Of a DNA stretch of 64,000 nucleotides, positions 16,797-25,554 are shown in pieces. A model generated the notes under the pieces. That model was not told the origin of the DNA, searched no databases, and was given only the letters and a program-made list of their open reading frames with translations. Made by a program: the position numbers and the translations under genes. Source of the DNA: Paenibacillus sp. RC67 (GTDB lineage Bacteria; Bacillota; Bacilli; Paenibacillales; NBRC-103111); the NCBI RefSeq assembly GCF_030020805.1, contig NZ_CP125098.1, forward strand, positions 6,099,501-6,163,500, read 5' to 3'. The stretch's first letter is position 1. The number at the start of each line of letters is the position of its first letter.

Positions 16797-18590
16797 TTAA
16801 TGAATAACAGGCAGCTCGATCATAAATTTGGTGCCCATTCCTACTTCACTTTCTACTCGAATGGTCCCTTTATGGAGCTCTACCAGATGCTTCACGATGG
16901 ACAAGCCTAATCCAGTCCCGCCTGAGCTTCGAGAACGTGCTTTATCTACACGGTAAAAGCGTTCGAATATGCGAGGCAGGTCTTTTTTGGGAATCCCCAT
17001 GCCCGTATCGGTGATCGTCATTATAATCCGTTCATATTCATCTCCGATGGCATCTATAGGCTCGACCTTAACCTTCACCTTGCCGCCCTCTGGCGTGTAA
17101 TTGATCCCGTTGGATAATAGGTTGATTAATATTTGCCGCAGCCGATCCTCATCTGCCTCAATATACATATCATCGTCCACTTGCATATCCAAAGTGATCG
17201 ATTTCTTCGCAGCTTCCGCATTCATCACATGAAGACAATTGCCTACGAAAGTATTCATGTGCACCGGTGAAAACTGCAGCGGGATCCGCTTGGATTCAAT
17301 CTTCGAAAGCTCCAAAATGTCACCGATCAACCGATTCAGCCTTTCACTCTCGTCAAAAATGATCTGTAAAAAGGAGCGTGCCGTCTCTTTATCATTCAAC
17401 GCCCCGGCAAGCAACGTCTCAGCAAAGCCTTTCACCGCAGCAATCGGCGTTTTAAGCTCATGAGATACATTGGCGACAAACTCACTGCGCATTCTCTCTA
17501 GTCGGCGAACGGCCGTAATATCATGGAGAACGATCAATACGCCAGCCCATTCATCATCCGTCAAAGAAATGGGAATAAGATTAATTTCCAATATTCGCTC
17601 CGACGGATAATAGAAAATCATCTCATCGCGAATCAGCTCTCGAGAGTCAATACATTCCTGAATCAATTGAGTGAATTCGTACTGCTGCTTCGCTTCATCG
17701 AACTTTTTGCCCAGCAGCTCTTGCACCGAAAATCCGAGAATATCTTCGGCAGAGCGATTAAGCAGGACGATTTTACTGTCTCGATCAATCATGACGACAC
17801 CGCTGATCATATTCTCCAGAACAGTCTTTAACCGGCTCTCATCTTCGAGTATCCGGTTCATTTGCAGCTGCAAGCTGTCCGCCATCTGGTTGATGGCTTG
17901 ACCCAACTGTCCGACCTCATCCTTCTTGCGCAGATGAACTCGTGCCTTGTAATTCATGTTCGTGATCTGGTTAGCAACCCTCGTTATCATTTCGATCGGT
18001 CGGGTGAGACCGTAAGCGACACGATAGCTGATTAAAGCTGCTATGACGAACACCGTCAGCAAGCCTATCAGCACAACATACCATACTTTCCTGATCGACG
18101 CGTCTACATCCTCAAGGCTCATCGCCAAGCGAACAAAGCCCTTGATAGACGAGCCGTCTTTGACAGGAACGACGACATAGAGCATATTGCGTTGAATCGT
18201 CGTACTGTATCGCATATCCGAGCCGAACTCTCCGGTCTTGGCTGCTTCAGCCACCTCTTTTCGCGTTAAGTGATTCTCCATTTCCTGCGGTTTATAATCG
18301 GAATCACCAAGCACTTTGCCGTCGGAACGAATATACGTCACACGGGCATCTGCAGAGTGCTTCAACTGAGTAGCCAGATCCGTAAAATATTGAATCTGCT
18401 CAGCCTCCGTGCCGCTCTGCTTCCATTCCAGACTAAACAATATGACTTTGAGCTCTCTTTCCATATTCGTTTTGAGAGAATCAATATGAGATTCCTTTAA
18501 CATCCGTGACATGAACAGCCCGGCAGCCAACATTGAAGCTCCGATCAGCAAAATAAATATCAATGTGAGACGAACTCGAAATTTCTGCAT
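16797..18590 (-). CDS. phoR: Sensor histidine kinase PhoR/PnpS
   Basis: The protein has 597 residues. Order: membrane segment 1 (about 8-28); an extracytoplasmic domain of about 130 residues; membrane segment 2 (about 168-188); HAMP; PAS with SGVMIDRDSK-like ENMISGVVMIDRDS near 257; HisKA with phospho-accepting His in FVANVSHELKTPIAAVKGF near 375; and an ATPase domain with LINLLSNGINYTPEGG, DTGMGIPKKDLPRIFERFY and GGTGLGLSIVK. This is the PhoR/PnpS layout. It should phosphorylate PhoP, whose gene follows after a terminator. GGAGGG lies four bases before the ATG. The order kinase then regulator is the reverse of Bacillus phoPR. Confidence 0.82.
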   Translation of the reverse strand: MQKFRVRLTLIFILLIGASMLAAGLFMSRMLKESHIDSLKTNMERELKVILFSLEWKQSGTEAEQIQYFTDLATQLKHSADARVTYIRSDGKVLGDSDYKPQEMENHLTRKEVAEAAKTGEFGSDMRYSTTIQRNMLYVVVPVKDGSSIKGFVRLAMSLEDVDASIRKVWYVVLIGLLTVFVIAALISYRVAYGLTRPIEMITRVANQITNMNYKARVHLRKKDEVGQLGQAINQMADSLQLQMNRILEDESRLKTVLENMISGVVMIDRDSKIVLLNRSAEDILGFSVQELLGKKFDEAKQQYEFTQLIQECIDSRELIRDEMIFYYPSERILEINLIPISLTDDEWAGVLIVLHDITAVRRLERMRSEFVANVSHELKTPIAAVKGFAETLLAGALNDKETARSFLQIIFDESERLNRLIGDILELSKIESKRIPLQFSPVHMNTFVGNCLHVMNAEAAKKSITLDMQVDDDMYIEADEDRLRQILINLLSNGINYTPEGGKVKVKVEPIDAIGDEYERIIMTITDTGMGIPKKDLPRIFERFYRVDKARSRSSGGTGLGLSIVKHLVELHKGTIRVESEVGMGTKFMIELPVIH

Positions 18591-18709
18591 AATTCCCTCC
18601 GTTTGAGGCTGCGTATCAACATCTTTATCTTTAGAACATCCTTGTTTAGCGTTGTTAGAACCGGTGAATGTCCTCCGTTGTCCTTATTATTTCCTAAAAG
18701 ACAGTATAG

Positions 18710-19705
18710 TCAATAGCGTAGCTGTTCAGCAGGAGGAATACCAGTTAATTTTTTGTAAAGACGGGACTTCTCATACTTCTTCAAACACCAAAAGTTTAAG
18801 GTTGCGAACGGCTGCTGAATAAGAATCGATAATACGACAGGCACGGCCGTTAGCGGTTCGAAGTAGGCTAGTGCCAATACCAGTCCTAATGAAATATTCC
18901 GCATCCCTGAGGAATAAGCAATAGTTACGACGATATCATGCCGCTTCATCACGAGCATCGAGGCAAATCCAATCAAATAACAAAAAATAACCATCACTAC
19001 TACCAACGGGATGACCACAACCATATCGTGCTTCATTTCGATGACATAAGGCTGAATGGCCGCCGCATTGATCGCAACAACCGTCACCATAGCCACTTTG
19101 GAGCTTGGCGCACAGAAGGGCGCTGACCATTCCTTGAATCTTTGCCGCGATAGCTCGTTCACGATAACGCCCAAAATCGTCGGCACGACAATGATTTTGA
19201 TCAAATCCAGCATGACCTTCATATGGTCAAAATGAACCTCTGCCCCGAAAAACACGGACACCTCAAACGGAATGACAAAAGGACTTAGCGCCGAATCGAT
19301 AACGATCATGGACAACGCTAACGGAACGCTTCCTTTCGACAGCCCAATCCATATCACGGAAGAAACGCCAAGAGGAATGACTGTGAATAACACAAAGCCA
19401 ACCACATAAGGCGAATGGGAGCCGAAAAAAGCACTGCCCAGCGCATACGATACAATAGGCGCAATAATATGCGCAGCCGTAAAAATGAGCAGCATCGGAA
19501 TGGGCATACGGAATGCCTGCTTAATTTGATTCCAGCTGCAGCCGGTGGCCATAACAAAGGTCAAATAGGCGAACAAGTAGGGAGCCCATGCTGTCAATCC
19601 GCGCAGATGCGCAGAAAAAAGAAACCCAAGTATCAAAGATACTGGGACAATAAGAGATAAATATTTTTCTATAATAGCATTAAGCCTTAATCCGAATGAT
19701 CTCAT
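18710..19705 (-). CDS. Bile acid:sodium symporter (BASS) family transporter
   Basis: This 331-residue protein has about nine to ten membrane segments. FAYLTFVMATGCSWNQIKQAF near 45-65 and the repeat YSSGMRNISLGLVLALAYF near 268 fit the two unwound-helix motifs of the BASS fold, which transports organic anions with sodium. Members in bacteria carry keto acids, pantoate or other organic anions, and arsenite in the related ACR3 group. It starts one base after the fumarase stop with no good ribosome site of its own, so it is probably translated by coupling. That makes a TCA-linked organic acid a fair but unproven substrate. Confidence 0.72.
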   Translation of the reverse strand: MRSFGLRLNAIIEKYLSLIVPVSLILGFLFSAHLRGLTAWAPYLFAYLTFVMATGCSWNQIKQAFRMPIPMLLIFTAAHIIAPIVSYALGSAFFGSHSPYVVGFVLFTVIPLGVSSVIWIGLSKGSVPLALSMIVIDSALSPFVIPFEVSVFFGAEVHFDHMKVMLDLIKIIVVPTILGVIVNELSRQRFKEWSAPFCAPSSKVAMVTVVAINAAAIQPYVIEMKHDMVVVIPLVVVMVIFCYLIGFASMLVMKRHDIVVTIAYSSGMRNISLGLVLALAYFEPLTAVPVVLSILIQQPFATLNFWCLKKYEKSRLYKKLTGIPPAEQLRY

Positions 19706-19706
19706 C

Positions 19707-21239
19707 TTAAGCGAAAACCGTCTCTTTAAGCTTGGAGAGCTTTTCCATAGAGTTTTTGTCTACTTCAGCATGCAAGCTGTTGCCATGGGAGTCCATTGTT
19801 ACGATAGCCGCAAAGCCTTCTGTTTGAAGATGCCACATCGCTTCCGGAGTACCGAATTCCAGGAAATCCACCCCGTTCACCTTCTTGAAGCATTGAGCGT
19901 AGTATTGAGCAGCACCGCCGATAGCGTTCAGGTATACCCCGCCATGCTCCTGCAGAGCAGCCAATGTTTTGGCGCCCATTCCGCCTTTACCGATAACCAT
20001 GCGAATGCCGAATTTTTTAATGATCGTTCCTTGGTATGGCTCCTCACGACTGCTTGTTGTAGGACCTGCTGCTTTTACGTGCCATTCGCCGGCTTCATCC
20101 TTCGCCATAACCGGACCACAGTGATAAATCGCAGCGCCGTTCAGGTCAACCGGAGCATCGTGATCCATCAAGTATTTGTGCAAAGCATCACGGCCTGTAT
20201 ACATAGGTCCGTTAATGATAACGACGTCGCCTACGCGCAGCTGACGGATTTGCTCTTCGGTCACAGGAGTTTGCAGTACAACTTCACGGCGCTCGGACGT
20301 TTCAGCACTCGCTTCCTCTTCCTTCTTCATCGATACGGTATCACCGTTCGGATATACCCATTCTTTAATGTCGCCGCTGTTCGAATCGAGCAGAACGCCT
20401 TGTCTGCGGAAAGCCCAGCAGTTATAAGCAACGGATACGAAGAAGCTTGCTGGCAAGCGGTTCATCACGCCCACTTTACAGCCGAGCAGGGATACTTGTC
20501 CGCCGAAGCCCATTGTACCGATTCCCAATGTGTTCGCGTTCTCCATAATGTAATCTTCCAGCTTGCGAAGGTCTTCAATCGGATTCACATCATCTACACG
20601 ACGGAACAGTTGATGTTTAGCCAGCTCGTAGCCGCTTGTCCGGTCGCCACCGATGCCCACGCCAATAAAGCCCGCGCTGCAGCCTTGACCTTGTGCTTGA
20701 TATACCGCGTGCAGGATACATTTGCGGATACCGTCCAAGTCACGACCTGCTTTGCCGAGCCCTTCAAGCTCTGTCGGAAGGCTGTATTGAATATTTTTAT
20801 TCTCACAGCCGCCGCCTTTGAGAATCAGCTTCACTTCAACATCGTCTTTTTCCCATTGTTCAAAATGAACCACTGGTGTACCTGGTCCCAGGTTGTCGCC
20901 TGTGTTGGAACCGGTTAGCGAGTCTACAGAGTTCGAACGCAGCTTGCTATCTTTAGTCGCTTGAGCGACAGCTTCTAGAATTTGCTTTTTCATGACAATT
21001 TGATTAGCGCCTACAGGGCAATGAACGATGAAGGTCGGCATCCCCGTGTCTTGACAGATCGGAGATACGTTGCATTCCGCCATATCGATGTTATTAGCAA
21101 TAGTGGATAACGAAATGGCCGAACGCGTTCCCGCATCCTCGCGCTCCTGTGCCGATTGAATCGCCAATCGAACGTCCGCCGGAAGATTGGTCGATGTCTC
21201 GACAATCAGTTTATAAACGCTGTCTTGAAAATGCTGCAT
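19707..21239 (-). CDS. fumA: Class I (iron-sulfur) fumarate hydratase
   Basis: The single 510-residue chain has an N-terminal fumarase alpha domain and a C-terminal beta domain, as in the fused class I enzymes. Cysteines expected to hold the 4Fe-4S cluster are in NVSPICQDTGMP near 62, GGGCENKN near 140 and the AYNCWAFRR region near 270. SSREEPYQGTIIKKFGIRMVIGKGGMG fits the beta domain. It interconverts fumarate and malate. Bacillus usually relies on the class II enzyme FumC, so this may be a second, oxygen-sensitive fumarase. GGGG lies 10 bases upstream of the ATG. It forms an operon with the transporter that follows. Confidence 0.9.
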   Translation of the reverse strand: MQHFQDSVYKLIVETSTNLPADVRLAIQSAQEREDAGTRSAISLSTIANNIDMAECNVSPICQDTGMPTFIVHCPVGANQIVMKKQILEAVAQATKDSKLRSNSVDSLTGSNTGDNLGPGTPVVHFEQWEKDDVEVKLILKGGGCENKNIQYSLPTELEGLGKAGRDLDGIRKCILHAVYQAQGQGCSAGFIGVGIGGDRTSGYELAKHQLFRRVDDVNPIEDLRKLEDYIMENANTLGIGTMGFGGQVSLLGCKVGVMNRLPASFFVSVAYNCWAFRRQGVLLDSNSGDIKEWVYPNGDTVSMKKEEEASAETSERREVVLQTPVTEEQIRQLRVGDVVIINGPMYTGRDALHKYLMDHDAPVDLNGAAIYHCGPVMAKDEAGEWHVKAAGPTTSSREEPYQGTIIKKFGIRMVIGKGGMGAKTLAALQEHGGVYLNAIGGAAQYYAQCFKKVNGVDFLEFGTPEAMWHLQTEGFAAIVTMDSHGNSLHAEVDKNSMEKLSKLKETVFA

Positions 21240-21504
21240 GAATATAATCCCCTTTCCAAATTAGGCCCTGCTCAATTGTGTGTACATTTATGCATAAGTA
21301 TATAATAGCACATTCCGCCAGCTTCAAAAACCGCGAAATGCAGTGGCTGTAAGGCTTCATGCCCCCTTTTCCTTCATAAAGTCGGCTCCCTTAAAGTTTT
21401 ATTTAGATTTCCAACCTTACAGCAGGATTTTACCCCTGATCATAGAATACATATTACACGTAATTTAGGAACTTATGACTATACAAATAAGGAGTCGCGC
21501 AGCT

Positions 21505-22668
21505 ATGAGAAAACTCGTCATCAGGGCCATTACCCTAAGCATTATCGGGCTTTGTCTTGTTATTCCGTCCCTGCAAGCAGCCAAGACTAATGTCCTATAT
21601 AAGGACCAGGTTGCGGTCATTATGTATCATCATGTGGATGACGACGCCAAAAGCTTCGGAACTATCACCACCAAGCTGTTTCAGGATCAGCTGACCTTTT
21701 TAAAAGGCAAAGGGTATCAATTCATTACGCTGAGTCAATTCAAAGAATTCATGAATGGCGCCTCCGTACCGAATAATGCTGTATTGGTTACTTTCGACGA
21801 CGGCTATGAAAGTTTTTATGTGAACGCTTATCCTATCTTAAAGGACATGCGGATTCCTGCCGTTAACTTTGTCATTACGAGGGATCTGGAGAATCCGTTA
21901 GCCAGCTATATCCCTTCGCTGTCCCAGGATGAAATTGCCGAGATGACAAGCGATACGAATTTTATTGACGCTCAATGCCACACAGACGATTTTCATCATA
22001 AGCTGCCCGACGGCTCCGCCGCGTTAATCGGAAGACTGGTTACTAATGGAAAGAAGGAAACCGATGAAGAATATAAGCAGCGCGTTATCAAAGATACACA
22101 GACCTGCATAACCAAATTAAGCGCATTGGATCCCGAACCGCCAGACACCTTAGCTTATCCTTACGGCTTCTATGATGATAAAGCCATTGAATATATCCGC
22201 CAAGGCGGAATCAAGTATGCATTCACCATTATGCCGGAAATGGCTACAAGAGATGTCGATCTAATGAAAATCCCGCGAATCAATGCCGGGAACAGCCTAA
22301 TTACACCCGAGGGACTTCATAATTCCATTATTCGCAGCATTATAGCTCTCACACCGCCAACCAATGAGGTACCTATAGTTGAAACGATGGCTCAATTGGG
22401 AGGCAAAGCGACCGTAAGCGGCAATACTGTAACTATTCAATACAAGACCGGTCAATGGACCGGAACCTTAAACAGCCAGAAAATTACTGTAGCTAGTAAT
22501 AATTCAGGCAACACCGCCAAGCCCGTTACGCTTCAAAAGGCTTTATGGATGAAGAACAATCAAATTTATATCACATTAAAAGATTTGGAAACTGTCATTG
22601 GAGCGCAAATCGTGTATAATCCTACTGTACAAAGCTTTTCCGCTCGGCAGACGCCAGTGATAAAGTAG
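21505..22668 (+). CDS. Exported polysaccharide deacetylase with copper-amine-oxidase-like C-terminal domain
   Basis: The protein has 387 residues. A signal peptide (MRKLVIRAI, hydrophobic core, cleavage after LQA) is followed by a NodB domain with VIMYHHVDDD, VLVTFDDGYE, DAQCHTDDFHH and LAYPYGFYD. The last 95 residues resemble the stalk or copper-amine-oxidase-N-type domain common in Paenibacillus surface proteins (ALWMKNNQIYITLKDLE). It probably deacetylates a wall polysaccharide and holds to the wall through the tail. I chose ATG 21505, which begins the signal peptide and follows AAGGAG; ATG 21475 would add ten charged residues. Confidence 0.85.
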   Translation: MRKLVIRAITLSIIGLCLVIPSLQAAKTNVLYKDQVAVIMYHHVDDDAKSFGTITTKLFQDQLTFLKGKGYQFITLSQFKEFMNGASVPNNAVLVTFDDGYESFYVNAYPILKDMRIPAVNFVITRDLENPLASYIPSLSQDEIAEMTSDTNFIDAQCHTDDFHHKLPDGSAALIGRLVTNGKKETDEEYKQRVIKDTQTCITKLSALDPEPPDTLAYPYGFYDDKAIEYIRQGGIKYAFTIMPEMATRDVDLMKIPRINAGNSLITPEGLHNSIIRSIIALTPPTNEVPIVETMAQLGGKATVSGNTVTIQYKTGQWTGTLNSQKITVASNNSGNTAKPVTLQKALWMKNNQIYITLKDLETVIGAQIVYNPTVQSFSARQTPVIK

Positions 22669-22681
22669 TAAACAGGATAGG

Positions 22682-23284
22682 ATGAGTTGGATGGACAGTC
22701 ATTTTTTCGCTTATATGTATCGATTGCGTTACATTGAACGTTGGAGCCTCATGCGCAATGTCGTTAAGGAGAATGTAGCGGAGCACTCGTTTCACGTTGC
22801 TTTGCTTACCCACGTTCTCTGCACCATTGCCAATGAGGAGTTCAACCGCAACATACCGACGGACCGTATCGTCAGCATGGCATTATTCCATGATGCTACA
22901 GAAGTGTTCACAGGGGATATCCCGACGCCAGTCAAGCATCATAATCCCAAAATATTATCCAACTTCCGCGACATCGAACAGATGGCGGCAGAGCGTTTGT
23001 TGGACATGATTCCTCCGAAGTTAAAGCCAATCTACGAACCTCTGATTGATACCAAATCGGCAGGGCTGGATTCTGAGCTTAAACGTTACGTAAAGGCAGC
23101 GGATTTGCTGGACGCCTATTTGAAATGCGTAACGGAGCTATCGGCAGGTAATAAGGAATTCGGAAGCGCCAAAAAGCAAATCGAGCATACCATTCAAGAG
23201 ATGAATATGCCGGAAATGGACTATTTCTTGAAGCATATGGCACCGAGCTTGGAGAAAACGCTGGATGAGTTATCCGAGGAATAA
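22682..23284 (+). CDS. yfbR: 5'-deoxynucleotidase YfbR-like HD hydrolase
   Basis: The 200-residue protein is a single HD domain with AEHSFHVALLTHVL (first His), LFHDATEVFTGDIPTPVKHHN (the HD pair and Glu) and a later KAADLLDAYLKC (final Asp). That set and the start SHFFAYMYRLRYIERW are characteristic of E. coli YfbR, which removes phosphate from deoxynucleoside 5'-monophosphates. It lies 13 bases after the deacetylase gene, so co-transcription is likely even though the roles differ. ATG 22691 is an alternative start. A terminator follows. Confidence 0.88.
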   Translation: MSWMDSHFFAYMYRLRYIERWSLMRNVVKENVAEHSFHVALLTHVLCTIANEEFNRNIPTDRIVSMALFHDATEVFTGDIPTPVKHHNPKILSNFRDIEQMAAERLLDMIPPKLKPIYEPLIDTKSAGLDSELKRYVKAADLLDAYLKCVTELSAGNKEFGSAKKQIEHTIQEMNMPEMDYFLKHMAPSLEKTLDELSEE

Positions 23285-23289
23285 TACGC

Positions 23290-23326
23290 AAAAGCTTGGG
23301 GATCAATATCCCTAAGCTTTTTTGCT
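23290..23326. terminator. Terminator after yfbR
   Basis: AAAAGCTTGGGGAT and ATATCCCTAAGCTTTTTT form a stem with a very short loop and a T-run directly after the stop codon. Confidence 0.8.
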
Positions 23327-23380
23327 TGCGTGTGACGCTAAGTCACCTTTTATACTGGCTGTTAGAAAGGAGGGACATGC

Positions 23381-24202
23381 TTGGATTCAACTATGTATTC
23401 GATTAGCCAGTTTGCACAGAAAGCCGGGGTATCGATAAGAACACTTCGTTATTATGACAAAAAGGGTCTGCTGACCCCCACGCACTTTAATAGCTCCGGC
23501 TTCCGTCAGTACACAGATTCCGACCTGAGTCGTTTACAGTACATTATCGGGCTTAAATTTCTTGGCTTCACCCTGGATGAGATTCAGATTTTACTGCAAA
23601 CCGGACCTACACAGCTTCCAGAGATGCTTGCTCAGCAAAAGGCTATGATGATAACCAAAAGAAATCAGCTCGATGCGATCATCCGAACGATGGAGGATAC
23701 AGAAGCCTTCGTGCAAGCCAATCCCCATGATATGCAATCTATTATCAAAGTGATCCAAGCTATTCCAATGGAACCGATAAACGAATCGCTGCAAAAGCAT
23801 TTGACTCCCGCTCAGGCTGATAGTATGAAGGAGCTAGTGAAGAGTTCCTATTCCTCCGAGGCCTTGGATAAGGTCATGGAGTATCAATGGAGCAACGAGG
23901 ATTTACAGCGAAGAAAGCAGGATTACGCTCAGTTCCGAAAAGAACTTCATCGGTTGACGTCCATAGCAGCTGATCCAACCAGTGCGGATGCTCAGAAGCT
24001 GGCGGCATTATTAGACTTCATGAATGAACGTTTTTCAGGCGGGGATCCATCCATCAAGCGCGGAATGAAAAATACTTGGACTGGCTTCCAATCGCTACCC
24101 GATGAACAGAAAGAGCCAGCCTACCATATCCCGGAGGAAGAAGTCGCCTTTTTGAAAAAAGCGATGACTTTGTATTACAAGAACAAGAGTCTTAATGGAT
24201 AA
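23381..24202 (+). CDS. MerR family regulator with TipAS-type ligand domain
   Basis: This 273-residue protein has a MerR winged helix (YSISQFAQKAGVSIRTLRYYDKKGLLTP), a long coiled-coil dimer helix (about 75-115) and a C-terminal all-helical domain of about 130 residues similar to the TipAS antibiotic-binding domain (EALDKVMEYQWSNEDLQRRKQDY; AFLKKAMTLYYKN). TipAL-type proteins activate multidrug or stress genes when they bind a drug. No efflux gene is directly beside it, although an RND operon lies 2 kb away beyond an insertion sequence. The TTG start is seven bases from GGAGG; the ATG at 23393 is too far. Confidence 0.85.
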   Translation: MDSTMYSISQFAQKAGVSIRTLRYYDKKGLLTPTHFNSSGFRQYTDSDLSRLQYIIGLKFLGFTLDEIQILLQTGPTQLPEMLAQQKAMMITKRNQLDAIIRTMEDTEAFVQANPHDMQSIIKVIQAIPMEPINESLQKHLTPAQADSMKELVKSSYSSEALDKVMEYQWSNEDLQRRKQDYAQFRKELHRLTSIAADPTSADAQKLAALLDFMNERFSGGDPSIKRGMKNTWTGFQSLPDEQKEPAYHIPEEEVAFLKKAMTLYYKNKSLNG

Positions 24203-24205
24203 ACA

Positions 24206-24219
24206 AAAAAGCTCAAAGG
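24206..24219. terminator. Left arm of a terminator split by the IS element
   Basis: AAAAAGCTCAAAGG here is the exact complement of CCTTTGAGCTTTTT at 25531-25544. Without the insertion they would form a 14-bp stem with a 10-base loop between the convergent MerR and 25555-25980 genes. Confidence 0.75.
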
Positions 24220-24231
24220 CCTTATGAGACC

Positions 24232-24256
24232 TGGTCATACCCCTGTCAAGTAGACA
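24232..24256. repeat. IS terminal inverted repeat, distal to the orfA start
   Basis: This 25-base end starts TGGTCATACCCCTG and finishes TCAAGTAGACA. It matches the reverse complement of 25505-25529 apart from a few changes and one shifted base. Confidence 0.85.
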
Positions 24257-24267
24257 GATGAAAAAAG

Positions 24268-25119
24268 CTAAGCTGCCAACGCGCACCGGTACTCTATCGG
24301 TGCACGTTGTTTTAATTTGGCTTGAAAACGGTGGTAGTTGTACTCGTAAATATATTCTTCCACGGCTTGCCGAATTGCCGCTCCTGAATTAAACTGGTTG
24401 AGGTACAACTTCTCTGTTTTGAGATGCGAAAAGAAGGATTCGATGCACGCGTTATCCAGGCAGGTTGCTTTGCGAGAGTGGCTGCCTTTAACGCCGAATG
24501 CCTCTAATCGTGTGTTGTACGCCTGAGACGTGTATTGGAAGCCCTGGTCCGAATGGAGCACGGCCTCTGAGACGTCTCTTTTTCTTGTCCACTGCGTAAT
24601 CGTATCCAGCACAAGCTGGAGATCGTTACGTTCAGACAATTGCCAAGCGACAATCTCGTTGTTGAAAAGATCTTGAATAACAGATAAGTAATGGAAATTC
24701 GTTCCATCGGAAATATAGGTAATATCCGTAACCATTTTTTGCTGCGGTGCCGTAGCATGGAATTGTCGCTTTAAACGATTTGGATACACAACAGAAGGCG
24801 TGTAGTTGGACCGTTTCCGCTTCCTACGTATGACCGACTGGATCGATAATTCTTTCATGATCCGGCATACTTTCTTGTGATTTACTTTGTAGCCAGCCTC
24901 CCACAAGGCGGTCGTCATCCGAGGGTAGCCATAGTAGGGATGTGCAAAATGGATGGCCATCATGTGTTCCTTGATCTCATGATCCTTTTCTTGACTTGCC
25001 TTTCGCTGAGGCTGTGTGGCTCTCCATTTGTAATAACTGGCCCGTGGTATTCCCGCAATAGCTAACAGGACTGTAATGCCGTGCTGGTGGCGCAGCTCCT
25101 CCATGATTTCATAATTCAT
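24268..25119 (-). CDS. IS3-family transposase OrfB (integrase catalytic domain)
   Basis: The protein has 283 residues. An N-terminal HTH_21-type region (IKEHMMAIHFAHPYYGYPRMTTAL) is followed by the rve/DDE core: Asp in MVTDITYI near 130, Asp in LHSDQGFQYTS near 190 and Glu in ACIESFFSHLKTE near 226, then the usual YNYHRFQAKLKQRAPIEYR tail. It cuts and joins the element's ends. Its ATG overlaps the orfA stop by four bases, but the working transposase is probably the OrfAB fusion made by -1 frameshifting at 25161-25167. Confidence 0.95.
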   Translation of the reverse strand: MNYEIMEELRHQHGITVLLAIAGIPRASYYKWRATQPQRKASQEKDHEIKEHMMAIHFAHPYYGYPRMTTALWEAGYKVNHKKVCRIMKELSIQSVIRRKRKRSNYTPSVVYPNRLKRQFHATAPQQKMVTDITYISDGTNFHYLSVIQDLFNNEIVAWQLSERNDLQLVLDTITQWTRKRDVSEAVLHSDQGFQYTSQAYNTRLEAFGVKGSHSRKATCLDNACIESFFSHLKTEKLYLNQFNSGAAIRQAVEEYIYEYNYHRFQAKLKQRAPIEYRCALAA

Positions 25120-25445
25120 TCGTTGGGTTGGCGCTTCTCCTTTACTAGATTTGGATACCGCTTTTTTAAGTAATCCACCTGCGCCTTCAGGTAATCTCGT
25201 TCTTCCTCAATGCTTTGGAAGGACGTGCGTGGCCGCCCTTTCATTGGATTTGACTCACTTTTACGCACATCGAACGACTCTCCGTTTTGCCATTTTCTCA
25301 CCCACACCTTCAGTTGAGAACAGTTACGGATCCCTTCTCGCTGAGCTACCACCTTGTAACTCGCAGAACCCTCTACATACGCTCTAACCGCCTTTAATTT
25401 GAACTCTTCTGTGTACGTTTGAAATGTTTGTCCTTTTTTAGCCAT
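25116..25445 (-). CDS. IS3-family OrfA (helix-turn-helix and leucine zipper)
   Basis: This 109-residue protein has an N-terminal HTH (YTEEFKLKAVRAYVEG, SYKVVAQREGI) and a C-terminal heptad helix (SIEEERDYLKAQVDYLKKR). OrfA binds the element's ends and regulates transposition. ATG 25445 follows GGAGGGG by eight bases; an earlier in-frame codon lacks a ribosome site. The A6G run (25161-25167) in codons for YLKKR lets ribosomes slip -1 into the orfB frame, joining the two proteins without a stop between. Confidence 0.92.
   Translation of the reverse strand: MAKKGQTFQTYTEEFKLKAVRAYVEGSASYKVVAQREGIRNCSQLKVWVRKWQNGESFDVRKSESNPMKGRPRTSFQSIEEERDYLKAQVDYLKKRYPNLVKEKRQPNE
25161..25167 (-). other. A6G slippery sequence for -1 frameshifting in the IS
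   Basis: On the minus strand AAAAAAG lies near the end of orfA. Slipping one base back enters a frame that stays open through the orfB ATG. This is the usual IS3-family device for making the OrfAB transposase. Confidence 0.75.
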
Positions 25446-25504
25446 AAAAAAATCCCCTCCAAGTGGCACTCGACCCTCCATGATAACATGAAGGTTTTTT
25501 TGAG

Positions 25505-25529
25505 TGTCTACTTGAAGGGGATAATACCA
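25505..25529. repeat. IS terminal inverted repeat, proximal to the orfA start
   Basis: The 25-base end reads TGTCTACTTGAAGGGG then ATAATACCA on the plus strand and pairs with 24232-24256. The ACC target duplication follows it. Confidence 0.85.
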
Positions 25530-25530
25530 A

Positions 25531-25544
25531 CCTTTGAGCTTTTT
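25531..25544. terminator. Right arm of the split terminator
   Basis: CCTTTGAGCTTTTT is the partner of the arm at 24206-24219. The insertion now places 1.3 kb between the arms. Confidence 0.75.
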
Positions 25545-25554
25545 CAGTCCTATA

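Larger units (their letters stand above)
24232..25529 (-). mobile_element. Complete IS3-family (IS150-like) insertion sequence, 1298 bp
   Basis: Both ends begin 5'-TGGT and form imperfect 25-bp inverted repeats sharing CAAGTAGACA (24232-24256 and 25505-25529). A 3-bp direct repeat ACC flanks it (24229-24231 and 25530-25532). Inside are orfA and orfB with intact DDE residues and an A6G slippery site for -1 frameshifting. Nothing is broken, so the element may be active. It sits in the loop of a former terminator. Confidence 0.9.

Noticed and set aside
19770..20918. 382-codon open frame opposite fumarase
   Set aside because: It lies entirely antisense to a clear enzyme and has no ribosome site; such frames arise from codon bias on the other strand.
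24232..25529. Composite transposon carrying the MerR or RND genes
   Set aside because: Only one copy of the IS is present and its 3-bp target repeat closes on itself, so it is a single insertion.
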